This document shows, one piece after another, positions 4,280 to 10,560 of a DNA stretch of 10,560 nt. Every line of letters begins with the position of its first letter. Within the stretch, counting starts at the first letter, position 1. The position numbers and the translations under genes are program-made. The notes beneath the pieces were generated by a model. The model did no database searches and was not told the DNA's origin. It saw only the letters and a list, made by a program, of their open reading frames with translations. Source of the DNA: Actinomycetales bacterium (GTDB lineage: Bacteria > Actinomycetota > Actinomycetes > Actinomycetales > Actinomycetaceae); NCBI GenBank assembly GCA_012513625.1, contig JAAZBW010000352.1, forward strand, positions 1-10,560, in the 5' to 3' direction.

Positions 4280-7200
4280 ATGGCACAGAAGTACCCCCTG
4301 CACCGCGATGGCGAACTCGCCGCCTCCCCGGACCTGCCCGCGCTCGAAACCGAGGTGCTCGAGTACTGGAAGCAGGATCAGACGTTCGAGGCCTCGGTAG
4401 ACGGCCGGGACGCGGGCGAGGACGGCGCGAACGAGTTCGTGTTCTACGACGGTCCTCCGTTCGCGAACGGCCTGCCCCACTACGGGCACCTGCTCACCGG
4501 CTACGTGAAGGACGTGGTGGGGCGGTTCCAGACCCAGATCGGGCACCGCGTGGAGCGGCGATTCGGCTGGGACACACACGGGCTCCCGGCCGAACTCGAG
4601 GCTCAGCGGATTCTCGGGATCACCGAGAAGCACCAGATCGACGAACTCGGCATCGAGGCGTTCAACAAGGCGTGCCGTGACTCCGTGATGACCTACGCGG
4701 ACGTCTGGGAGGAGTACGTCGGCCGGCAGGCTCGCTGGGTGGACTTCGAGAACGACTACAAGACGCTCGACACGCCCTACATGGAGTCGGTGCTCTGGGC
4801 CTTCAAGCGGCTCTACGACAAGGGGCTTGCGTACGAGGGCTACCGCGTACTCCCGTACTGCTGGAACGACCAGACACCCCTCTCAAACCATGAGTTGCGG
4901 ATGGACGACGACGTCTACCAGGAGCGCACCGACCAGACCGTGACCGTGGGGGTGCGCCTCGTTGCGCCCGCGAACCCCGAGCTCGACGGCGCCCTCGCGC
5001 TCATCTGGACCACCACCCCGTGGACGCTGCCCTCCAACCTGGCGATCGCTGTGGGACCGGAGCTCGTGTACGCACTCGTGCGGCCCAGCGAGGGTTCGTT
5101 TGCGGGGGAGCGGGTGCTGCTCGCCTCCGCCCTGGTTGGGGCACACGCGAAGGAGTTGGGGGAGGAGCCCGAGGTGCTCGCCACCATGCCGGGCGCGGAA
5201 CTCGCGGGCCTCGGCTACCACCCGATCTTCCGCTACTTCACGGGCCGCGGTGAGCACGAGGCGCCGGGGGCGAACGCGTTCCGCATCCTCGCGGCGGACT
5301 TCGTGACCACTGCCGACGGCACCGGCCTCGTACACCTCGCCCCGGCCTTCGGTGAGGACGACATGGTGGCCTGCCAGGAGGCGGGCATCCAGACTGTTGT
5401 GCCGGTGGACGACGCGGGGCGCTTCACCTCCGAGGTCCCGGACTACGCGGGCCTGCAGGTGTTCGAGGCGAACCGCCACATCGTGGCCCACCTGCGCGAG
5501 TCCTCCGGCCCGCTTGCCGAGACCCCACAGGCGGACCGCGCGCTGCTCGTGCGGCAGGCTTCCTACGCCCACTCCTATCCCCACTGCTGGCGCTGCCGCG
5601 AGCCCCTCATCTACAAGGCCGTCACCTCCTGGTTCGTGCGCGTCTCCCAGTTCCGGGACCGCATGGTGGAGCTCAACCAGCAGATCACCTGGGTGCCGGA
5701 GCACATCAAGGACGGCATCTTCGGGAACTGGCTCGCGGGCGCCCGCGACTGGTCGATCTCGCGGAACCGCTACTGGGGCACCCCGATCCCGATCTGGGAA
5801 TCGGACGATCCCTCCTATCCGCGCACGGACTGCTACGGCTCGCTCGAGGAGATCGAGCGGGACTTCGGGCGCCTGCCGCAGAACCGCGACGGCGAGGTGG
5901 ACCTCCACCGGCCCTTCATCGACGAGCTGACCCGCCCCAACCCGGACGACCCCACCGGGAAGTCCACGATGCGGCGAATCCCGGACATCCTCGACGTGTG
6001 GTTCGACTCCGGGTCCATGCCGTTCGCGCAGGTGCACTACCCGTTCGAGAACCAGGACTGGTTCGAGCACCACTACCCGGGCGACTTCATCGTGGAGTAC
6101 ATCGGACAGACCCGTGGCTGGTTCTACACCCTCCACGTGCTCGCCACCGCCCTGTTCGACCGGCCCGCGTTCACCTCCTGCATCTCCCACGGGATCGTGC
6201 TGGGGGACGACGGGCGGAAGGCCTCCAAATCGCTCCGCAACTTCCCGGACCCGATGGAGATGTACCTCAAGTACGGCTCCGACGCGGTGCGGTGGAGCCT
6301 CATGAGCTCGCCCGTGCTGCGCGGCGGCAACCTGATCGTCTCCGAGGAGTCCATCCGCGAGTCCGTGCGGCACGTGATCCTGCCGCTGTGGAACACGTGG
6401 TACTTCTTCTCCCTCTACGCGGGAACCTGCAACAAGGGCGCCGGCTACGAGGCGCAGCCGCTCGACCTCGCTGACCCGGGGGTGGTGGGCGGCCTCCACG
6501 TGATGGACCGCTACATCCTCTCCCGCACCGCCACGCTCGCCGCGGAAACCCGGAAGGCGCTCGAGGACTACCACATCGCGGATGCCTGCCAGCTCATCCG
6601 GGACTACCTGGACGCGCTCACCAACTGGTATGTGCGCACCTCCCGTGACCGCTTCTGGGAGGAGGATGCCCGCGCCTTCGACACCCTCGCCACCGCGCTG
6701 GACGTACTCGCGAAGGTGATGGCGCCCCTCCTGCCCATGGTCTCGGAGGAGGTGTGGCGCGGACTCACCGGGGGCCGTTCCGTCCACCTCACCGACTGGC
6801 CCGAGCTCCCGGAGACCGCCGTGGATGCGGAGCTGGTGGCTGCGATGGACGAGGTGCGCGAGGTGGTCTCGGCCACCCACGCCCTCCGCAAGGCCAACAG
6901 GCTGCGGGTGCGCCAGCCACTGCGCCGGCTCTCCGTTGTCTCTGCCAACCCGGAGGCTCTCGACCCGTTCACAGCCCTCATCGCCTCCGAGGTGAATGTG
7001 AAGGAGGTGGCGCTTGCGGACGCGGCGTCATCCGGACTCGAGGTCACGCGCGAGCTCACCCTCAACCCCCGCGAGCTGCCCGGAGAGGTCCGCCGCCTCA
7101 CCTCCGAGTTGTTCCGCGCCCAGCGCGAAGGCCGCTGGGAGGAGACCGCGGACGGCGTGCTGATGGACGTGGTCCACGACGGCGAGGCGATCGTCCTCGC

Positions 7201-7546
7201 GCCCGGCCAGTTCCAGCTCGCCACCACCGTCAATGCGGAGGAGGGCTCTGCGGCCGACGTGCTCGGCTCGGGCGCGTTCGTGGTGCTCGACACCACGATC
7301 GATCCAGAGCTCGAGGCCGAGGGTTACACCCGTGACCTGGTGCGGCTCGTCCAGGACGCCCGTAAGGATGCCGGACTCCACGTTGCGGACCGGATCGCCC
7401 TCACCCTCGCGGTGCCGGCGGAGAGGCTGGCCGGAGTGGAATCGAACGCCGGGATGCTGAGGCACGAGACCCTCACCGTCGAGTTCGAGCTGACCACCGC
7501 CCACGGCGCGGACGCGCAGATCACTCTCCTGGAGAAGGTCAGGTGA
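4280..7546 (+). CDS. ileS: Isoleucyl-tRNA synthetase, eukaryote-like (IleS2) type
   Basis: The 1088-residue class Ia enzyme charges tRNA-Ile with isoleucine. The ATP-binding signature is HYGH (67-70) in NGLPHYGH, and the second signature is KASKS (647-651), a variant of KMSKS. The CP1 editing domain that clears mischarged valine shows the Thr-rich WTTTPWTLPSN (243-253) and HLAPAFGEDD (352-361). CWRC (436-439), WFDSGS (574-579) and the following helical anticodon-binding domain (from about 690) are in order. Size and the GLPHYGH form point to the IleS2 branch shared with eukaryotes and mycobacteria, which is typically less sensitive to mupirocin than IleS1. The ATG at 4280 has AGGAG 8 bases upstream and follows the T-box leader; the frame stays open further upstream through the leader, but that part is RNA structure, not protein. 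The stop overlaps the folC start. Regulation is by the T-box. Confidence 0.97.
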   Translation: MAQKYPLHRDGELAASPDLPALETEVLEYWKQDQTFEASVDGRDAGEDGANEFVFYDGPPFANGLPHYGHLLTGYVKDVVGRFQTQIGHRVERRFGWDTHGLPAELEAQRILGITEKHQIDELGIEAFNKACRDSVMTYADVWEEYVGRQARWVDFENDYKTLDTPYMESVLWAFKRLYDKGLAYEGYRVLPYCWNDQTPLSNHELRMDDDVYQERTDQTVTVGVRLVAPANPELDGALALIWTTTPWTLPSNLAIAVGPELVYALVRPSEGSFAGERVLLASALVGAHAKELGEEPEVLATMPGAELAGLGYHPIFRYFTGRGEHEAPGANAFRILAADFVTTADGTGLVHLAPAFGEDDMVACQEAGIQTVVPVDDAGRFTSEVPDYAGLQVFEANRHIVAHLRESSGPLAETPQADRALLVRQASYAHSYPHCWRCREPLIYKAVTSWFVRVSQFRDRMVELNQQITWVPEHIKDGIFGNWLAGARDWSISRNRYWGTPIPIWESDDPSYPRTDCYGSLEEIERDFGRLPQNRDGEVDLHRPFIDELTRPNPDDPTGKSTMRRIPDILDVWFDSGSMPFAQVHYPFENQDWFEHHYPGDFIVEYIGQTRGWFYTLHVLATALFDRPAFTSCISHGIVLGDDGRKASKSLRNFPDPMEMYLKYGSDAVRWSLMSSPVLRGGNLIVSEESIRESVRHVILPLWNTWYFFSLYAGTCNKGAGYEAQPLDLADPGVVGGLHVMDRYILSRTATLAAETRKALEDYHIADACQLIRDYLDALTNWYVRTSRDRFWEEDARAFDTLATALDVLAKVMAPLLPMVSEEVWRGLTGGRSVHLTDWPELPETAVDAELVAAMDEVREVVSATHALRKANRLRVRQPLRRLSVVSANPEALDPFTALIASEVNVKEVALADAASSGLEVTRELTLNPRELPGEVRRLTSELFRAQREGRWEETADGVLMDVVHDGEAIVLAPGQFQLATTVNAEEGSAADVLGSGAFVVLDTTIDPELEAEGYTRDLVRLVQDARKDAGLHVADRIALTLAVPAERLAGVESNAGMLRHETLTVEFELTTAHGADAQITLLEKVR

Positions 7547-8943
7547 GCGGCGCCGTCGGGGGCGGACACCCCCATGGTGCAGACTCCGGCGGGAGCGGGG
7601 GAGACGAGGCGCTCGCGCGCGTGGACGAGATCTATCGTACGATCCTCACCCGTGCGCCGGAGCACGATTTCGAGCCCACGCTGGACCGGGTACGCGAGGT
7701 GTGTGAGCTGCTCGGAGACCCGCAGCACGCCTTCCGCGCGATCCACCTGACCGGCACCAACGGCAAGACCTCCACGGCGCGGATGGTCGATTCGCTGCTG
7801 CGCGCGATGGGCCTGCGGACCGGGCGCTTCACCTCGCCGCACCTCACCGACGTGCGGGAGCGAATCGTGGTGGACGGCGAGTTGATCAGCCCGGGCGCCT
7901 TCGTGGCGGCGTGGGAGGACGTGGAGCCGTACATCGCGATGGTGGACGAGAGGTCGCTTGCCGCGGGGGGCCCCCGGCTCAGCTTCTTCGAGGTCTTCAC
8001 CGTGATGGCGATCGCGGCGTTCGCTGACGCCCCGGTGGACGTGGCCGTGATCGAGGTGGGCATGGGTGGCCGCTGGGATGCCACGAACGTGGTGGACGCG
8101 GACGTGGCGGTGTTGCTTCCGATCGCGCAGGACCACGAACAGTGGCTCGGCCACTCGCTCGCGGACATCGCGGGCGAGAAGGTGGGCATCATCAAGGATT
8201 CCGCCCGCGTGATCTCTGCCGAGCAGGTGGAGGAGGTGGCCGGGATCGTGACCGTGGCCGCCGCCACCACAGGCGCGCGGCTGCTCGAGGAACCGCGGGA
8301 CCTTGGCGTGGCCGCCCGCCAGGTGGCTGTGGGCGGGCAGGTGGTGGCACTCACCACACCGGCCGCCACCTACGCGGACATCCCGCTCCCGCTGTTCGGA
8401 GAGCACCAGGCCCACAACGCCGCGCTTGCGCTCGCGGCGGTGGAGGAGTTCTTCGGCGGCGGTGCGCTGCCCGCGGACGTGGTGGAGGAGGGGTTCGGCC
8501 AGGTCCGTTCACCGGGCCGCCTCGAGGTGGTGCGCACCTCCCCCGCGGTGCTCGTGGACGCCGCCCACAACCCGCATGGGGCAGCCGCGCTGCGTGCGGC
8601 CGTTGAGGAGGCGTTCGCCTTCCAGCATGTGGTGGGCGTGTTCGCCGCGATGGCGGACAAGAATGTGGAGGGGATCCTCGTGGAGATGGAACCCCTCCTG
8701 GACGAGATCGTGGTGACCGGAATGGACACGCCGCGGGCAATGGATCCGGCCGACCTGGCGGACCTCGCGCGCGAGGTTTTCGGAGAGGACCGGGTGCACG
8801 TGGAGCGCCGCCTGGTGGACGCAATCGACACGGCGGCAGGCCTCGCCGAGCGTGATGGCGGGCCGGCCGGGACGGCGGGGGTGCTGGTGACCGGTTCCGT
8901 GATCCTCGCGGGCGCCGTGCGCCGTCTCTTCGGACGCGAGTAG
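7543..8943 (+). CDS. folC: Bifunctional folylpolyglutamate synthase / dihydrofolate synthase
   Basis: This 466-residue Mur-ligase-fold enzyme adds glutamate to dihydropteroate and to folates, using ATP, in the cytosol. The P-loop is LTGTNGKTS (69-77); TSPHL (97-101), the acidic EVGMGGRWDATN (171-182), GEKVGIIK (211-218) with the conserved lysine, HNAAL (291-295), SPGRLE (323-328) and the C-terminal-domain DAAHNPHG (339-346) follow in the family order. The chosen start is GTG at 7543, four-base overlapping (GTGA) with the ileS stop and preceded by GGAGAAGG (7531-7538); this implies translational coupling. The first 20 residues are Gly/His-rich and not family-like, so a GTG at 7621 (before DEIYRTIL) is an alternative start. 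Aminoacyl-tRNA synthetase-folC pairs are common in actinobacteria, often with valS. Function is secure; the start is less so. Confidence 0.96.
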   Translation: MSGAVGGGHPHGADSGGSGGDEALARVDEIYRTILTRAPEHDFEPTLDRVREVCELLGDPQHAFRAIHLTGTNGKTSTARMVDSLLRAMGLRTGRFTSPHLTDVRERIVVDGELISPGAFVAAWEDVEPYIAMVDERSLAAGGPRLSFFEVFTVMAIAAFADAPVDVAVIEVGMGGRWDATNVVDADVAVLLPIAQDHEQWLGHSLADIAGEKVGIIKDSARVISAEQVEEVAGIVTVAAATTGARLLEEPRDLGVAARQVAVGGQVVALTTPAATYADIPLPLFGEHQAHNAALALAAVEEFFGGGALPADVVEEGFGQVRSPGRLEVVRTSPAVLVDAAHNPHGAAALRAAVEEAFAFQHVVGVFAAMADKNVEGILVEMEPLLDEIVVTGMDTPRAMDPADLADLAREVFGEDRVHVERRLVDAIDTAAGLAERDGGPAGTAGVLVTGSVILAGAVRRLFGRE

Positions 8944-9055
8944 GCACGCATCCGGACGCGGGGGTCGCGGGATTGCGGGAACTTCCCCCGGAACCCGGGT
9001 GGAGTCTCCCTCCGCGCGGCAGAGTAGGGCTCAAGGACAAGGGAAAGGACCTCCC
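8944..9055 (+). promoter_or_regulatory. folC-dhaK intergenic region with inverted repeats
   Basis: The 112-base gap contains GGGAA-C-TTCCC (8977-8987), a perfect odd-centred inverted repeat, overlapped by TTCC-CCC-GGAA (8983-8993). A looser pairing CGGGGG (8959-8964) with CCCCCG (8985-8990) could make a weak terminator for folC, but no T-run follows. No convincing -35/-10 pair is seen. AAAGGA (9044-9049) is the dhaK ribosome binding site. An operator for a dha regulator is possible but unproven. Confidence 0.3.
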
Positions 9056-10054
9056 GTGAAGAAGCTCATCAATACGCCTGCGCACGTGGTGGCAGAGGCC
9101 GTGGAGGGCTTCTGCCTCGCCCATGAGGACCTCGTCCGCCCCGGCGACGGCGGAGCGTACGTGATCCGCCAGGACGCCCCGGTCCGGGGCAAGGTCGGAA
9201 TCGTCTCCGGTGGGGGGAGCGGGCACGAGCCGCTGCACGCCGGGTTCGTGGGGAAGGGAATGCTCGACGCCGCCGTGCCGGGCCCCGTCTTCACGTCACC
9301 CACCCCGGACCCCATCCTCGCGGCCACGCGCGCCGTGGACGGCGGAGCCGGTGTGCTCCACATCGTGAAGAACTACACGGGCGACGTGCTGAACTTCGAG
9401 ACGGCAGCCGAGCTCGCCGAGGCGGAGGGGATCACTGTGGCGAGCGTGCTCGTGAATGATGACGTGGCTGTGGAGGACTCGCTGTTCACCGCCGGGCGCC
9501 GGGGGGTGGCCGGGACCGTGCTCGTGGAGAAGGCTGCCGGCGCCGCTGCAGAGCGGGGTGACTCGCTCGCGCAGGTCACCGAGGTGGCGAACCGCGTGAT
9601 CGCGAACGTGCGCTCCATGGGTGTGGCGCTCGCCGCCTGCACGGTGCCCCACGCCGGTGTGCCCTCGTTCGAGCTCGATGAGGACGAGATCGAGCTGGGG
9701 ATCGGGATCCACGGAGAACCCGGCCGGAGGAAGGTCGCGATGACAACGGCAGACCGGGTAACGGACATGCTCCTGGACCCCGTGGTGCGCGACCTCGGCC
9801 TCCAGCGTGGCGCGGAGGTGCTGCTGTTCGTCAACGGCATGGGGGGCACGCCGCTCTCCGAGCTCCACATCGTGTATCGTCACGCCCGGATTCGGCTCGA
9901 GGAGGCGGGAATCCGGGCGGCACGCAGCCTCGTGGGTAACTACGTGACCGCCCTCGAGATGCAGGGCGCGTCCCTGACGCTCCTCCGCCTCGACGACGAG
10001 CTACGGGAACTCTGGGATGAACCGGTGCGGACAGCTGCGCTGGTGCACGGATAG
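9056..10054 (+). CDS. dhaK: Dihydroxyacetone kinase subunit DhaK
   Basis: The 332-residue protein binds dihydroxyacetone and, with DhaL, makes dihydroxyacetone phosphate for glycolysis. It opens with the family's KKLIN, has the substrate-loop motif GGGSGHEP (52-59) with H57, KNYTGD (105-110) with the catalytic Asp D110, and GIGIHGEPG (215-223), in which H219 corresponds to the histidine (H218 in E. coli) that holds the substrate covalently as a hemiaminal. GTG at 9056 is chosen because AAAGGA lies 6 bases upstream and KKLIN is the standard N-terminus; the frame is open a further 19 codons upstream to 8999, but that part is unlike the family. The length equals the usual 330 or so. dhaL follows 10 bases after the stop, so the two form an operon. 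Separate DhaK and DhaL polypeptides suggest the phosphotransferase-dependent form, needing DhaM. Confidence 0.96.
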   Translation: MKKLINTPAHVVAEAVEGFCLAHEDLVRPGDGGAYVIRQDAPVRGKVGIVSGGGSGHEPLHAGFVGKGMLDAAVPGPVFTSPTPDPILAATRAVDGGAGVLHIVKNYTGDVLNFETAAELAEAEGITVASVLVNDDVAVEDSLFTAGRRGVAGTVLVEKAAGAAAERGDSLAQVTEVANRVIANVRSMGVALAACTVPHAGVPSFELDEDEIELGIGIHGEPGRRKVAMTTADRVTDMLLDPVVRDLGLQRGAEVLLFVNGMGGTPLSELHIVYRHARIRLEEAGIRAARSLVGNYVTALEMQGASLTLLRLDDELRELWDEPVRTAALVHG

Positions 10055-10064
10055 GGACGATGAC

Positions 10065-10560
10065 ATGGGAGCGAGTTTGGGGGCCGAGTGGGCCCGCACG
10101 TGGTTGCGGCTCGCCGCCGCCGAGATATCGAGGCGGCGGATCGACCTGATCGAGCTCGACCGGGCGATCGGTGATGGTGACCACGGCGAGAACATGGATC
10201 GCGGATTCACCGCCATCCTCGAGCGCGAGGACCCCGAGCTCCCCACGGCGGCCGATGTGCTGCGCTCCGCCGCCACCACCCTGATCTCCACAGTGGGCGG
10301 TGCTGCGGGCCCCCTCTACGGCACGGCCCTGCTGCGGGCCGCCAAGGCCACCCAGGGGGAGGAGGTCCTAGGACCGGACCATGTGGTCGCCCTCCTCGCG
10401 GCGGCGCTCCGGGGCATCCAGGACCGCGGGAAGGCCGAAGAGGGCGAGAAGACCATGGTGGACGCGTGGGCGCCGGCGCTTGCCGCCGCCCGGGAGGCGG
10501 CCGGAACCGGCGCGGACGCGGTGGGGGTGCTGCGTGTGGCGGCCGCCGCCGCGGCCGCCG
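10065..10560 (+). CDS. dhaL: Dihydroxyacetone kinase subunit DhaL, cut by right window edge
   Basis: The frame is open from ATG 10065 to the edge (165 residues of the usual 210 or so). DhaL carries the tightly bound ADP that passes phosphate to dihydroxyacetone on DhaK. The two Mg-binding aspartates are in AIGDGDHGENM (D37, D39) with D32 just before, matching the D30/D35/D37 set of E. coli DhaL. VGGAAGPLYGT (77-87) and GEKTMVDAW (127-135) are the other family motifs for nucleotide binding. AGGGA (10053-10057), overlapping the dhaK stop, is the ribosome binding site 7 bases before this ATG; an ATG at 10060 is in another frame. The visible end is an alanine-rich run encoded by GCC/GCG codons. 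The subunit call is firm; whether dhaM follows cannot be seen. Confidence 0.95.
   Translation, partial: MGASLGAEWARTWLRLAAAEISRRRIDLIELDRAIGDGDHGENMDRGFTAILEREDPELPTAADVLRSAATTLISTVGGAAGPLYGTALLRAAKATQGEEVLGPDHVVALLAAALRGIQDRGKAEEGEKTMVDAWAPALAAAREAAGTGADAVGVLRVAAAAAAA

Noticed and set aside
4036..4680. 214-codon plus-strand frame across the leader and start of ileS
   Set aside because: It overlaps the T-box and ileS in a different frame. Its Arg/Pro/Gly-rich translation is typical of a shadow frame.
4883..6880. 665-codon minus-strand open frame opposite ileS
   Set aside because: The plus strand encodes a complete IleS over the same bases. The antisense product has Val/Arg/Gly/His bias and no recognisable motif, as expected from codon-position bias.
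8351..9238. 295-codon minus-strand frame across the end of folC and start of dhaK
   Set aside because: It spans two convincing genes and their spacer, with a Pro/Arg-rich translation and no domain.
1..10560. Search for mobile elements, CRISPR arrays or defence genes
   Set aside because: No transposase, integrase, terminal inverted repeats, spaced direct-repeat array or defence-type domains were seen. All genes are core or catabolic metabolism with even base composition.

Overview
The window is high-GC, gene-dense bacterial DNA that looks like a chromosomal segment of a high-GC Gram-positive (Actinomycetia). The evidence is G/C-biased third codon positions, GTG starts on folC and dhaK, a eukaryote-like IleS, and an ileS leader matching the translational T-box with ultrashort Stem I known from actinobacteria. 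The genus cannot be fixed from this window.

Left part (1-3942): a small catabolic-looking locus. A fumarylacetoacetate hydrolase (FAH) family gene, cut by the left edge, is read leftwards. A succinate-semialdehyde-type aldehyde dehydrogenase and a major facilitator transporter are read rightwards. The 273-base divergent region between FAH and the dehydrogenase carries a repeated 10-mer GATATACGAT, an odd-centred perfect palindrome TCAATAGTATTGA touching a consensus TTGACA box, and a hairpin over the FAH ribosome binding site. This suggests control by a substrate-responsive repressor encoded outside the window. The likely job is uptake and breakdown of an aromatic or dicarboxylic compound whose identity cannot be read here.

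Middle (3943-8943): a strong hairpin terminator closes the transporter unit. It is followed at once by a T-box leader with an AUC specifier and an AGGTGGTACCGCG T-box, then ileS (isoleucyl-tRNA synthetase, IleS2 type), whose stop overlaps the GTG start of folC (folylpolyglutamate/dihydrofolate synthase). The leader has no late terminator but has pairings that could hide the ileS Shine-Dalgarno sequence, so it probably senses uncharged tRNA-Ile by opening translation. Because folC is joined to ileS by a GTGA overlap, its translation may follow that of ileS.

Right part (8944-10560): after a 112-base gap come dhaK and dhaL, two subunits of dihydroxyacetone kinase. dhaL is cut by the right edge, and a DhaM phosphotransfer subunit would be expected beyond it.

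I see no mobile element, CRISPR array, tRNA or rRNA gene. Most of the window is ordinary core and catabolic metabolism. The non-coding parts, chiefly the T-box leader and the divergent operator region, deserve the closest look.
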